Shown here piece by piece: positions 25,047 through 39,614 of a DNA stretch of 64,000 bases. Position 1 is the stretch's first letter, and every line of letters begins with the position of its first letter. The position numbers and the translations under genes were made by a program. The notes beneath the pieces are model-generated. The model did not search any database, had not been told where the DNA came from, and worked only from the letters and a program-made list of their open reading frames with translations. The stretch is from Promicromonospora sukumoe 327MFSha3.1 (GTDB lineage: Bacteria; Actinomycetota; Actinomycetes; Actinomycetales; Cellulomonadaceae): the NCBI RefSeq assembly GCF_000385135.1, contig NZ_ARQM01000012.1, forward strand, positions 1-64,000, given 5' to 3'.

Positions 25047-26027
25047 GTGAGCGCTCCGAAGATCTATGCCCTGCACGAGAACCCCGAGTGGTTCCCGCCG
25101 TTCGCCGAGGCCTTCGCGGCCGAGGGTGTCGAGTTCGAGGAGTGGGTGCTCACCGACGGCGTCCTCGACCTGGACGAGGCGCCGCCGGAGGGCATCTTCT
25201 GGTCGCGCATCTCGGCGAGCAGCCACACCCGCGACCACGGCCTGACCAAGGACTACTCGCGCGCGGTGCTGTCCTGGCTGGAGGCGTACGGCCGCCGCAC
25301 GGTCAACGGCCGGCGCGTGCTGGAGCTCGAGATGAGCAAGGTGGACCAGCTCACCGCGCTGCGCGCCGCCGGGATCGACACCCCGCGCACCGTGGCCGCC
25401 GTCGGCCGCGACCAGGTGCTCAAGGCGGCGCAGGGGTTCCCCACGCCGTTCGTCACCAAGCACAACCAGGGCGGCAAGGGCCTGGGCGTGCGCAAGTTCG
25501 ACTCGTTCGAGGACCTCGCCGAGCACGTCGCCTCCGACGAGTACGAGGAGCCGGTGGACGGCATCACGCTGATCCAGGAGTACGTCGTGGCGGCGGACGG
25601 CGGCATCACGCGCGTGGAGATCGTCGGCGGCGAGATGGTCTACGCCGTCCGCGGCGACACCGAGCGGGGCGGGTTCCAGCTCTGCCCGGCCGACGCGTGC
25701 GCCGTCGACCCGGTCACGGGCCGGCCGATCCCGCCGGTCGGCGCGACCATCTCCATGGCGCCCGACGACGAGTGGGGGCTGTTCTCGGAGCGCGAGGGCT
25801 ACGACGACCCGGTGGTGGCCAAGTACCTGGAGTTCACGCGGCGGCACGGCATCGAGGTGGCCGGCATCGAGAACATCCGGACGGCGGACGGCCGGGTGCT
25901 GACGTACGACGTGAACACGAACACGAACTACAACAGCGACGTCGAGCGAGGCACGGCGAGGTCGGGGCCGCGGGAGATCGTGCGCCACCTGGCGCGGGTC
26001 CTGAAGGAGACGTACCCGGCGACCTGA
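25047..26027 (+). CDS. ATP-grasp ligase (RimK/LysX-like fold)
   Basis: A 326-aa protein with an ATP-grasp fold. The glycine-rich lid TKHNQGGKGLGVRKF lies near residue 140, IQEYV near 180, and a C-terminal Mg-binding segment YDVNTNTNYN near 295. Members join an acid to an amine via an acylphosphate (RimK-like amino-acid ligases). The substrates are not evident. I chose GTG 25047 because GGAAGG lies 5 nt upstream; a GTG 15 nt earlier has no ribosome site. It stands alone between an exporter and a convergent membrane-protein gene. Confidence 0.85.
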   Translation: MSAPKIYALHENPEWFPPFAEAFAAEGVEFEEWVLTDGVLDLDEAPPEGIFWSRISASSHTRDHGLTKDYSRAVLSWLEAYGRRTVNGRRVLELEMSKVDQLTALRAAGIDTPRTVAAVGRDQVLKAAQGFPTPFVTKHNQGGKGLGVRKFDSFEDLAEHVASDEYEEPVDGITLIQEYVVAADGGITRVEIVGGEMVYAVRGDTERGGFQLCPADACAVDPVTGRPIPPVGATISMAPDDEWGLFSEREGYDDPVVAKYLEFTRRHGIEVAGIENIRTADGRVLTYDVNTNTNYNSDVERGTARSGPREIVRHLARVLKETYPAT

Positions 26028-26047
26028 CGGGTCGGGTGCGACCGTTG

Positions 26048-26118
26048 GTGCGCTTCTACCCAGTCATTGCGCCCGAAAACACGCTGTTTTCGGGCGCAAT
26101 GGCTGGGTAGAAGCGCAC
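26048..26118. terminator. Very long hairpin, 34-bp arms, between convergent genes (family A)
   Basis: Arms 26048-26081 and 26085-26118 are complementary except for one G-U-compatible position, with a 3-nt loop. The core TACCCAG-CATTGCGCCCGAAA is shared with the hairpins at 30735 and 42247. The position between two converging genes suggests bidirectional termination. There is no T tract. Confidence 0.7.
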
Positions 26119-26140
26119 TACCGGTCGAGCGGCGGGTAGG

Positions 26141-27550
26141 TCAGGCGAAGGCGAAGATCGGGCCGAAGGCGACCACGACGATCGTCGCCCACACCGCGTA
26201 GACCGGCAGGTACGCCGTCTGCCAGCGCTCGATCGCGCCGAACGTGCGCTGCCCGCGCACGAAGCCGGTCGCCAGCCACGCCGCCCACGCGAGGTGCACC
26301 AGGAGCACCAGGTTGAGCCCGAGCGCCGCGACCTTGTTGGCGGTGAACCCGAACTCGGCGATGCGGGTGAGCATCGCGGTCAGGGCCACGGCGTCCACCG
26401 CGAGCGCCGCACCGACCAGGACGAGCTGCAGCCAGTCGAAGATCCCGGGCGGGGCGTGCGGGTCGCGGGCCGAGATCGAGTACAGCAGCAGGAACAGGAC
26501 CAGCACGAGGATCGCGTCCATCAGGATCAGCAGCTCGCGGTCGACGTCGGTGAGCGGCCCGTTGACGAGCAGCACCACGAACATCGCGACCAGCATGACG
26601 ATGGTCAGCGGCGTGAACACGCGGGTCAGGACCGGGGCGATGTTCTCGACGACGTTCTTCTTGGCCTCCACCAGCCAGGCGCTGACCAGCAGCGCCCCCG
26701 GCAGGCAGAACGGCAGGAGCCAGTCCGCGAAGAACGGCTCGAAGTCGACGCCGACCAGGCTGAGCGTGCCGACGGTGAGCCCGATGAGCAGCCCGCCCCC
26801 GAGCGCGACGAGCGCGAGGTAGATGATGAGCTCGCCCGTGAACCGGACGAAGTCCATACGGCGCGCGCTCGACCGCCAGGCACCGCCGGCGTACACGACG
26901 CCGAGGAGGAGCCAGAGCACCACGGGCGTGTGGGTGATCGCGAGGAACTCGGTCATGCCGGGCTCTTGGTAGGGGCCGGACTCGAACGGGTAGAGGTTGA
27001 CCACGAGCGCGAGCGCCGTCGTGATCGCGAGCAGTACGGCGCTCACCCGCCACGACACGTGCCGCTTCCACACGAAGTACCCGGCCAGGAACGGCAGGAC
27101 GGCGAAGACGCCGTTGCGCACGAGCACCAGCTCGTTGCCGACGGTCGCGGCGAGCAGGACCTTGAGCACGATCCCGGCGCCGACCGCGAGGGCCAGGACG
27201 ACGGCCAGCTCACGCCAGCGTCCGCTGTCGCCGGGCTCCTCGGGCACGAGCACGAGCTGCTTCCAGAGCCGGTCGGAGTGCTCGCGCGCGAACTCGCGGG
27301 ACACCTCGTCGAGGTTGCCCATGCGCTTGACCGCGACGAGGAACGCCTCCTCGTCCTCCAAGCCACCGGCGGTCAGGTCGCTGACCTGGCCGCGCAGGTG
27401 GTCCTCCATCTCGTCGACGTCGGCAGCCGAGATCGCCCGACGGCGCTGGACGTACCCGCGCCACAGGTCGATCTGCTCCTCCAGCACGACGTGCTCGGCG
27501 GGCTCCGTCCGCTGGGCGGGTCCGGCGTCGTTCCCGTTCTGGTCGCTCAT
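26141..27550 (-). CDS. Permease-prefix-domain membrane protein
   Basis: A 469-aa integral membrane protein. Residues about 30-95 form a charged helical permease-prefix domain (QRRRAISAADVDEMEDHL...MGNLDEVSREF). About ten membrane helices follow, resembling DUF4153-type proteins. The ATG at 27550 overlaps the PadR stop (TGATG), so the two are translationally coupled; PadR/permease-prefix pairs are common. The function is unknown; a drug- or envelope-stress-linked membrane role is a guess. The same frame is open upstream into padR, but only as an antisense-free overlap without coding signal. Confidence 0.85.
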   Translation of the reverse strand: MSDQNGNDAGPAQRTEPAEHVVLEEQIDLWRGYVQRRRAISAADVDEMEDHLRGQVSDLTAGGLEDEEAFLVAVKRMGNLDEVSREFAREHSDRLWKQLVLVPEEPGDSGRWRELAVVLALAVGAGIVLKVLLAATVGNELVLVRNGVFAVLPFLAGYFVWKRHVSWRVSAVLLAITTALALVVNLYPFESGPYQEPGMTEFLAITHTPVVLWLLLGVVYAGGAWRSSARRMDFVRFTGELIIYLALVALGGGLLIGLTVGTLSLVGVDFEPFFADWLLPFCLPGALLVSAWLVEAKKNVVENIAPVLTRVFTPLTIVMLVAMFVVLLVNGPLTDVDRELLILMDAILVLVLFLLLYSISARDPHAPPGIFDWLQLVLVGAALAVDAVALTAMLTRIAEFGFTANKVAALGLNLVLLVHLAWAAWLATGFVRGQRTFGAIERWQTAYLPVYAVWATIVVVAFGPIFAFA

Positions 27551-27912
27551 CAGGCCCACCCCTCCGCGACGGCGGGGCCGGGCTGGACGTCCTGCCACAC
27601 CTGCTTGAGCGCGTCGGAGACGACGGCCCACTGCTGGCGGCGCTCCGCGAGCGCCTCCTTTCCCGACGCGGTGATCGCGTAGTGCTTGCGCCGGCGCCCG
27701 ACGTCGGACGTGCCCCACGTGGCCTTGACGTACTCGAGGCGCTCGAGCCGGTGGAGCAGGGGGTAGAGCATGCCGTCGGTCCACTCCATGCGGCCGCCGG
27801 AGAGCTCGTTGACGCGCTTGAGGATCGCGTAGCCGTACGACTCGCCGTCGGCCAGGATGCCGAGGACGAGCGGCGTGGCGGACGCCGCGACCAGATCCTT
27901 GTCGATGTGCAC
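27550..27912 (-). CDS. PadR-family transcriptional regulator
   Basis: A 120-aa winged-helix repressor. TPLVLGILADGESYGYAILKR begins the helix-turn-helix. MLYPLLHRLERLEYV is the recognition helix and wing start, and a C-terminal dimerisation helix follows (ALAERRQQWAVV). I place the start at GTG 27912, five bases after AGGAG. A GTG at 27918 would abut that sequence with no spacing. The gene is coupled to the permease-prefix membrane protein downstream. A large inverted repeat covers its ribosome site and upstream region and holds two copies of CCTAG-N5-CTAGG, probably its own operators. Confidence 0.93.
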   Translation of the reverse strand: MHIDKDLVAASATPLVLGILADGESYGYAILKRVNELSGGRMEWTDGMLYPLLHRLERLEYVKATWGTSDVGRRRKHYAITASGKEALAERRQQWAVVSDALKQVWQDVQPGPAVAEGWA

Positions 27913-27916
27913 CTGC

Positions 27917-27973
27917 ACTCCTATGCCTAGTGCTGCTAGGGATGCCTACCCTAGCAGCACTAGGCATAGGAGT
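27917..27973 (-). promoter_or_regulatory. padR operator region, perfect 24-bp inverted repeat
   Basis: Arms 27917-27940 and 27950-27973 are perfectly complementary around a 9-nt loop. Each arm contains a palindromic CCTAG-N5-CTAGG (27926-27940 and 27950-27964), an arrangement expected for two bound PadR dimers. The padR Shine-Dalgarno AGGAG lies in the proximal arm, so an RNA hairpin would also hide it. Confidence 0.65.
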
Positions 27974-28029
27974 CCTAGGTCAGGAACCAGGCAAGTCTCC
28001 GGGTCTGTGTTTTTCGGGGCCGCGGAGCG

Positions 28030-28671
28030 CTAGCGCCGGCGCGGGGTCGCGGCCCGGTAGGCCGAGACCGTCGGCTCGCCGTCGAGCCAGAAGCGCCACG
28101 GGTACAGGTCCGCGCGGCCGCCGTCTCCGCTCACACCCACGCGCGGCCCGGACAGCACGGTGCCCGACGGCGTCGCGGGGACTTCCAGCGCCACCGCACC
28201 TCCCGGGTCGGTGACGTCGGCGCCGTCGTCGGCCAGGTCGAGGCCGAGCGCGACGGCGAGCCGGGCCGGGCCGCGGGCCAGGTCGCGGTCGGTGCGCGCC
28301 ACGCCCGAGGCGAGGCGCCGGGTCCGGGCGAGCGCCAGCCCCTCGGGCCCGGGTCCCGTCACCTCGCCGGCGCGCAGCAGCACGGCCGACGCCGTCCCCT
28401 CGGGCCCGCAGACCACGTTGGCGCAGTAGTGCAGGCCCAGGTGCCGGTACACGTACAGGTGCCCGGGCCCGCCGAACATGGTCTCGTTGCGCCGGCTCGG
28501 GCCGCGGAAGGCGTGGGAGCCGGGATCGTTGGTGCCGTCGTACGCCTCGACCTCGGTGATCCGCAGCGTGACGGCGCCGTCAGGCGTGCGGCGGGTCAGG
28601 GTGGCGCCGAGCAGGTCGCGGGCGACGTCGACCACGGGGCGGGCGTAGAACTCGCGGACCGGGACGGCCAT
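28030..28671 (-). CDS. DNA-3-methyladenine glycosylase (AAG/MPG family)
   Basis: It excises alkylated purines as the first step of base excision repair. The 213-aa protein starts [20 protein letters not shown], typical for the family. It carries [16 protein letters not shown] with the catalytic Glu, [15 protein letters not shown], and LARGPARL. I placed the start at ATG 28671 because it gives the family-typical N-terminus, although no good ribosome site precedes it. GAGGAG lies 20 nt upstream and would suit a CTG start at about 28683. A farther in-frame ATG at 28764 falls inside a perfect palindrome. The start is therefore uncertain. Confidence 0.88.
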   Translation of the reverse strand: MAVPVREFYARPVVDVARDLLGATLTRRTPDGAVTLRITEVEAYDGTNDPGSHAFRGPSRRNETMFGGPGHLYVYRHLGLHYCANVVCGPEGTASAVLLRAGEVTGPGPEGLALARTRRLASGVARTDRDLARGPARLAVALGLDLADDGADVTDPGGAVALEVPATPSGTVLSGPRVGVSGDGGRADLYPWRFWLDGEPTVSAYRAATPRRR

Positions 28672-28753
28672 GGGTGCGTCGCTCAGCTTGACTCCTCGAT
28701 TCTCGCCGGGCAGACGGCGCGGGGAGAACCCATCCGCCCGGGCCGTGTCACCG

Positions 28754-28774
28754 ACAGTAGACATTGTCTACTGT
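28754..28774. promoter_or_regulatory. Perfect 10-1-10 palindrome upstream of the alkylpurine glycosylase gene
   Basis: ACAGTAGACA, a central T (28764) and TGTCTACTGT form a flawless 21-bp palindrome, 83 nt upstream of the chosen glycosylase start. Its symmetry and AT richness are typical of TetR- or BlaI-class operators. No regulator gene is adjacent. Confidence 0.6.
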
Positions 28775-28841
28775 GCGCAACCGACCCCGGCGGGAAGCAC
28801 ATTCCCGCCCGCCGCCGCACTCGGCTGCCGCGCGGTTCGTG

Positions 28842-30080
28842 TCAGAAGGACCCGTTGTCCATCAGCCTCTTGCGCCGGTCACCAAGCTCCGACCGCAGCA
28901 CATCGACCTGCACCTCCGCGCGGGCGACCACCTGCGCGTCCACGGTGTACGGCACCTCGTACGGGACGGAACAGCCGCACGCGTTGGCCTCCGCCTGGGC
29001 CTTGGCCCCCTCCCGCGCCTCGGCCGCGGCGAACACACCGCCCGCGCCCGGCGACGAGCAGCCCATCGACGACGTCCCCGTCAGCGGGAGCGCCGACGAC
29101 GTCCGGCAGGTCCCGGCGGCGCCGCCCTGCACCTGGAACACCGAGACGAGCTCGCCGGTCACCGAGCCGCCCGTCACCGTCCCCTGCGACGTGGCGACGT
29201 CGGTGGTCACCTCGACGCTCGACGAGCAACCTCCGGCAGCGCAGCTGACCTGGGCCTGACCGCCCATGTCGAACGTGATGCTCGGGTTCACCGCGCTCTT
29301 GAGCTGCTTGGTGAGGCCGATCATCTCGTCGAAGAGCTCGGCGACCTCGTCCTGCGACATCTGCGTCACCGCCGACGGCCCCTCGGCCGACCCACCGGAC
29401 CCCGACGCCGCGGGCGGGTCCACCCGGAGCACCTCGTACGGCGGCTCCTGCGTCACGTAGACCGGCCCGGCCGACGTCCGCACCCACCGCGCGGGCACGC
29501 CGTCGACCTCCACCTCCTCGACGGCGGCGTCCGACGACGGCAGCTCGCCCGCCCGGACCGCGGACCGGAGGTACTCCGCGTACTCCTGCGGGGTCTGCAC
29601 CAGGTCGCCGACAGGCAGGGCCGCGTCGCCCTCGTTGAGCAGCCACCGCTTGTCGAGCTCCCGCCGCATCTCCCGGGTCGCGCCCTCGGCCGCCAGCGTG
29701 CCGGACGGCGGCTTGACGTACTCCTGGTCACCGATCTTCAGGACGCGGTACTCGTCGCCGTCGACCGAGAACGACCCGAGCGCGTCGCCGTCAGAGGTGA
29801 CCCGGAGGTCGTAGTCGACGCCTGCGGTGGTCCCCCGGTGGTGGACGGCCGCCGTCTGCGCGAGCTCGTCGAGCGCGAGCTCGAAGGGCTGGCGCGCCTC
29901 CTCCTCCGCGGCGACGTCCTCCGCGAAACCCAGGAACGACGAGACCAGCGTGACGATGCCCGCGACCGCCAGCCCGAGGAGCACCACACCCCCGGCGATC
30001 AGCCAGACCCACCACTTGCGCCACCAGCGCACCGCAGCCACGCGTGTCCCCGTTCGGTCGACCCTCTCGGCGTCCCGCAC
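28842..30080 (-). CDS. Membrane-anchored hypothetical protein, 412 aa
   Basis: I do not recognise the family. A basic N-terminus (RWWRKWW) and one membrane helix (about residues 25-50, LIAGGVVLLGLAVAGIVTLV) precede a large outside domain. That domain resembles LppX/LprG-like or MucB-like folds in its first half (VDYDLRVTSDGDALGSFSVDG). A Ser/Gly-rich linker and several Cys residues follow (CAAGGCSS, CRTSS, GCSS, CGCSV), suggesting disulfides. The GTG start at 30080 is tentative; no clear ribosome site precedes it. It is monocistronic, with a putative promoter upstream around TCTAACGTT at about 30095-30104. A cell-envelope role is likely. Confidence 0.75.
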   Translation of the reverse strand: MRDAERVDRTGTRVAAVRWWRKWWVWLIAGGVVLLGLAVAGIVTLVSSFLGFAEDVAAEEEARQPFELALDELAQTAAVHHRGTTAGVDYDLRVTSDGDALGSFSVDGDEYRVLKIGDQEYVKPPSGTLAAEGATREMRRELDKRWLLNEGDAALPVGDLVQTPQEYAEYLRSAVRAGELPSSDAAVEEVEVDGVPARWVRTSAGPVYVTQEPPYEVLRVDPPAASGSGGSAEGPSAVTQMSQDEVAELFDEMIGLTKQLKSAVNPSITFDMGGQAQVSCAAGGCSSSVEVTTDVATSQGTVTGGSVTGELVSVFQVQGGAAGTCRTSSALPLTGTSSMGCSSPGAGGVFAAAEAREGAKAQAEANACGCSVPYEVPYTVDAQVVARAEVQVDVLRSELGDRRKRLMDNGSF

Positions 30081-30163
30081 GAGACACCGCGCGAAACGTT
30101 AGAGGGTCTACCGTACGGTGACAAGCGCCTCTGTGATGCGAGAGGCTCCGGGATCGAGCCCGG

Positions 30164-30715
30164 TCAGGTCAGCGCGCCGAACCCGTCCAGCCGCAGGTCA
30201 GCGCGCTCGCGGGTACGCTCCCGCGCGTAGTGCCCGGCCTCGTCGGCCATCCAGCGCAGCCAGTGCTCGCGCGCCTCCGCGCCGTCGCGCTCCAGGCCGC
30301 GGCGCAGCCGCTCGGCGTCGTCCGCCTCCACCCAGATACGGAACGCGCCGAGCGCGTCGACCTGGCGGGCGCCCGCGCCGCAGCCCTCGACCACGAGGTG
30401 GGGCGACGGCGGCACGTCGTGCCACTCGGCCCAGTCGCCCTCGAACCAGTCGTAGCGCCGGTAGCGCACCGGCTCCCCCGCGGCCAGCGGGTCCAGGACC
30501 CAGCGGCGGAGGTTGGCGGCGCCGCCGTCCGGGCCGGCGGCCCAGCCCTCGTAGAGGTCGTCCATGTGGATCACCGCCGCCTCCAGCGCGTCCCCGAGCT
30601 GGGCGGCAAGCGTCGTCTTGCCCGACCCGGCGGGGCCGTCGACGCACACCAGCCGCGCGTCGGCGACCCGGATCCGCTCCAGCACATCACCCAGCACCCC
30701 TGGCGTGACGGTCAT
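30164..30715 (-). CDS. P-loop nucleotide kinase-like ATPase (uridine-kinase type)
   Basis: A 183-aa protein. Walker [11 protein letters not shown] lies near residues 25-34; a DDLYEGW lid follows, and VVEGCGAG resembles the nucleoside-kinase Asp/Glu segment. The family includes uridine kinases and uncharacterised (d)NMP kinase-like ATPases. The substrate is unclear. GAGGGGAGTGGG before the ATG supports the start at 30715. It lies 94 nt after argH on the same strand, separated by a long hairpin, and is probably not part of the arg operon. Confidence 0.8.
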   Translation of the reverse strand: MTVTPGVLGDVLERIRVADARLVCVDGPAGSGKTTLAAQLGDALEAAVIHMDDLYEGWAAGPDGGAANLRRWVLDPLAAGEPVRYRRYDWFEGDWAEWHDVPPSPHLVVEGCGAGARQVDALGAFRIWVEADDAERLRRGLERDGAEAREHWLRWMADEAGHYARERTRERADLRLDGFGALT

Positions 30716-30734
30716 CCCACTCCCCTCATAGGTG

Positions 30735-30788
30735 TACCCAGCGATTGTGCCCGGAATCCACGTGGGATCCGGGCACAATCGCTGGGTA
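30735..30788 (-). terminator. Long hairpin after argH (family A)
   Basis: A perfect 21-bp arm pair (TACCCAGCGATTGTGCCCGG followed by A) at 30735-30755 and 30768-30788, with inner pairing to the centre. It lies 21 nt past the argH stop, so it probably ends the arg operon transcript. Confidence 0.7.
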
Positions 30789-30809
30789 GACGTCGGCCGA
30801 CGCCGCGCG

Positions 30810-33532
<2,723 letters not shown>

Positions 33533-33583
33533 GATTGACGATCTCTTTCCGGTGGTGGTGTCAGGTGCAATTCTTGTGCGTTC

Positions 33584-34092
33584 TCAGGCGCTGAGCGCGA
33601 GGAAGCGTTCGGCCAGCGCGGAGCCGTCGGCGTCGCGGGCGATCACCAGGATGGTGTCGTCCCCCGCGATGGTCCCCAGCATGCCGGGGAAGACGGAGTG
33701 GTCGATGGCGGAGGCCAGCAGGTTGGCGGCCCCCGGCGGGGTGCGCAGCACCACGAGGTTGCCCGAGGACTCCGCCGAGACCAGCAGCTCCTTGGCCAGC
33801 CGCGCGAGCCGCGCGGACAGGTACTCCTCGCTCGCGTCCGACTGCGCGCTGCGGTCGCCGCCCTCGCCGGGCACGGCGTAGACGAGCGTGCCGTCCGAGC
33901 CGCGCACCTTCTCGGCCTGCAGCTCGATCAGGTCGCGCGAGAGCGTGCCCTGGGTGACGCTCACGCCGTCCGCGGCCAGGGCGTCGGCGAGCTCGGCCTG
34001 GGAGTGGATGGCGTTGCGCGTCACGATCGCGGTGATCCGGGCGTGCCGGGCCGCCTTCGTGGTGGCGGTCGTCGCCGTCTGCCGGGCGACCA

Positions 34093-34093
<1 letters not shown>
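33584..34093 (-). CDS. argR: Arginine repressor ArgR
   Basis: The arginine-sensing repressor of the arg operon, 169 aa. The N-terminal winged helix (about 15-85) contains [25 protein letters not shown]. The C-terminal hexamerisation and arginine-binding domain carries [14 protein letters not shown] and [12 protein letters not shown], with the GDD motif that binds arginine. It sits inside the operon it controls; the ATG overlaps the argF stop (TGATG). Its target is probably the box before argC. Confidence 0.97.
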
Positions 34094-37275
<3,182 letters not shown>

Positions 37276-37279
<4 letters not shown>

Positions 37280-38457
37280 GAGCTGTAGGCGCTGTTCTCG
37301 TGCACGTAGTCGTGCGTGAGGTCGTTGGTCCACAGCGTGATCTCGGCGTCGCCGGCGTGCAGGTCGATCGTGAACGTCACGTCGCGGGACGCGGCCATGT
37401 CGACCTTCTCCGGGTCCTCGTGCGCGCCGCCGGCCTTGCAGACCAGGACGCCGTTGACGCTGACGTCGAGCTGGGCCGGGTCGTAGGGCGCGACGTCCTC
37501 GGGCACGGTGCCGACCTGGGACAGGATGCGGCCCCAGTTGGGGTCGTTGCCGAACACGGCGGCCTTGACCAGGTTGGACCGGCTGACGGCGCGGGCGACG
37601 GCGAGCGCGGCGTCCTCGGTGGTGGCGTTCGTGACGGTGATCGCGATGTCGTGGGACGCGCCCTCGGCGTCGGCCACGAGCTGGCGGGCCAGGTCGGCGC
37701 AGATCTCGGTGACGGCCGTGGTGAGCTCGTCCAGGCCGGGCGTGACGCCGGAGGCGCCCGAGGCCATGAGCACCACGGTGTCCGAGGTGGACATGGCGCC
37801 GTCGGAGTCGACGCGGTCGAAGGTGACGCGCGTGGCCGCCCGCAGGGCGGCGTCGGCGTCCGCGGCCGGGACGACGGCGTCCGTGGTCACCACGCACAGC
37901 ATCGTCGCCAGGGCGGGGGCGAGCATGCCCGCACCCTTGGCCATGCCGCCCACCGTGAAGGTGCCCTGCGACGTCTCGACCGTGCGCACCGCCGTCTTGG
38001 CGACGGTGTCGGTGGTCATGATGGCGGTGGCGGCGGCCTGCCCGGCGGCGTCGTCGGCCGCGAGCTCGCCGACGGCCACGGGGACGCCCGCGAGCAGCTT
38101 GTCGGCGGCGAGCCGCACGCCGATCAGGCCGGTCGAGGCGACGAGCACGTCGATGGCGCCGATGCCGAGCTCGCCGGCCACCTTCTCGGCGGTGGCGTGC
38201 GCGTCCTGGAACCCGCCCGGCCCCGTGCACACGTTGGCCCCGCCCGAGTTGAGCACGACGGCGCGGGCGGCGCCGTCCTTGACCGCCTGTCGCGACCACA
38301 TGACCGGCGCGCCGACCACACGGTTGCTCGTGAACACCGCGGCGGCGGCGAACTCGGGACCGTCGTTGACCACGAGGGCCAGGTCGGGGTTGCCGGAGGC
38401 CTTGAGGCCGGCGGTGACGCCGGCAGCCCGGAATCCTTGTGCCGCGGTGACGCTCAC
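37276..38457 (-). CDS. argJ: Bifunctional ornithine acetyltransferase / N-acetylglutamate synthase
   Basis: It recycles the acetyl group of N-acetylornithine to glutamate. A 393-aa ArgJ of usual length that self-cleaves before the nucleophile Thr. The site is [21 protein letters not shown] near residue 180. SGGANVCTG and the closing HENSAYSS are family blocks. The GTG start at 38457 overlaps argC by 4 nt (GTGA). Cytoplasmic. Confidence 0.97.
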
Positions 38458-39545
38458 GGGGCGACTCCTTCGGTGATGAGGCCGGCGGTCTCCCGCAGGC
38501 CGAGGGCGAGGTTCATGGACTGGACGGCGGCACCGGCGGTGCCCTTGACCAGGTTGTCGATGGCGGTGACCGTGACCACCCGGCGGGCGGCGGCGTCGAC
38601 GGCGACCTGGACCAGGGCGGTGTTGGCGCCGAGCGTCATCGCGGTGCTCGGCCACTGCCCCTCGGGCAGCAGGTGCACGAACGGCTCGTCGGCGTAGGCG
38701 GCCTCCCAGGCGGCCCGGACCTGCTCCGGGTCCGCACCCTGGGCCAGCGGGGCCGTCGCCGTGGCGAGGATGCCGCGCGCCATGGGCACCAGGGTGGGCG
38801 TGAAGCTGATGGTCACCTCGGGCGCTCCGGCGGCCCGCAGGTTCTGCTGGATCTCGGGGATGTGCCGGTGCGTGCCGCCCACCGCGTACGGCTGGGCCGA
38901 GCCGAGCGCCTCGCTCGCCAGCAGGTGCGGCTTGAGCGCCTTGCCGGCGCCGGAGTAGCCGTTGGCCAGCACCGCGACGATGTCGGTGGGCTCGACGACG
39001 CCCGCCGCCACGCCCGGCTGAAGGCCCAGGGTCACCGCGGTGACGTTGCAGCCGGGCACCGCGATGCGGCGCGCGCCGGGGAGCTTGTCCCGCTGGCGGG
39101 CGGCGGTGGCCAGGTCGGTCGCGGCGGCGCCCGGCGCCTCGGCGTGGATCAGCTCGGGCATGCCGTACGGCCAGGTCCCCGCGTGGGTCGAGCCGTAGAA
39201 CTGCTCCCAGTCGGCCGCGGACTCCAGCCGGTGGTCGGCGCCCAGGTCGATGACCAGCACGTCGTCGGGCAGCTGCGCGGCCACCTGGCCGGACGCGCCG
39301 TGCGGCAGGCCGAGCACCACGACGTCGTGGCCGGCGAGCGTGTCGGGCGTGGTGGGCTCCAGGATCCGGTGAGCGAGGCTGCGCAGGTGCGGCTGGACCT
39401 CGCCGAGGCTGGACCCGGCGCTCGCGTGCGCGGTCAGGGTGCCGATCTCGACGAAGGGGTGGGCGGCCAGGAGGCGCAGCACCTCCCCGCCCGCATAGCC
39501 GGAAGCGCCTGCGACGGCGACACGGATGAGCTGGCTGCTGGACAT
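38454..39545 (-). CDS. argC: N-acetyl-gamma-glutamyl-phosphate reductase
   Basis: It reduces N-acetylglutamyl phosphate to the semialdehyde with NADPH. The 363-aa protein starts [18 protein letters not shown] (NADP loop). It has the catalytic Cys in VPGCNVTAV (near 147) and His in GTHRHIPE (near 210). I place the start at ATG 39545: a TATAGT hexamer lies 7 nt upstream and no Shine-Dalgarno sequence is visible, so the mRNA is probably leaderless. A GTG at 39554 would lie before the expected transcript start. First gene of the arg operon. Confidence 0.95.
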   Translation of the reverse strand: MSSSQLIRVAVAGASGYAGGEVLRLLAAHPFVEIGTLTAHASAGSSLGEVQPHLRSLAHRILEPTTPDTLAGHDVVVLGLPHGASGQVAAQLPDDVLVIDLGADHRLESAADWEQFYGSTHAGTWPYGMPELIHAEAPGAAATDLATAARQRDKLPGARRIAVPGCNVTAVTLGLQPGVAAGVVEPTDIVAVLANGYSGAGKALKPHLLASEALGSAQPYAVGGTHRHIPEIQQNLRAAGAPEVTISFTPTLVPMARGILATATAPLAQGADPEQVRAAWEAAYADEPFVHLLPEGQWPSTAMTLGANTALVQVAVDAAARRVVTVTAIDNLVKGTAGAAVQSMNLALGLRETAGLITEGVAP

Positions 39546-39552
39546 ATTCCGC

Positions 39553-39581
39553 ACTATACATAGTTATGCAGCGGGGGCGAA
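39553..39581 (-). promoter_or_regulatory. argC promoter with ARG box
   Basis: On the minus strand TTCGCC (39581-39576), a 17-nt spacer and TATAGT (39558-39553) form a promoter. TGCATAACTATGTATAGT (39570-39553) overlaps the -10 and matches the AT-rich TGCATA/TATGTA half-sites of actinobacterial ArgR boxes. Bound ArgR would block transcription of argCJBDFRGH. Confidence 0.75.
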
Positions 39582-39602
39582 ACCCGTCTCGTGGTCGCGA
39601 CG

Positions 39603-39608
39603 TAGGCT
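39603..39608 (+). promoter_or_regulatory. -10 element of leaderless quinone oxidoreductase promoter
   Basis: TAGGCT followed by 6 nt and the ATG at 39615. There is no Shine-Dalgarno sequence. The argC promoter on the other strand lies only 45 nt away, so the two may interfere. Confidence 0.55.
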
Positions 39609-39614
39609 CGGCCC

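Noticed and set aside
26141-27967. One continuous 608-codon frame joining padR and the permease-prefix gene
   Set aside because: The first part reads a different frame of padR with Arg-rich composition. Two separate genes with a TGATG overlap fit the families better, so I do not call a frameshift or fusion.
33533-33583. A second ARG box before argG
   Set aside because: GCACAAGAATTGC is only loosely like an ARG box. I mention it with argG but do not list it as a site.
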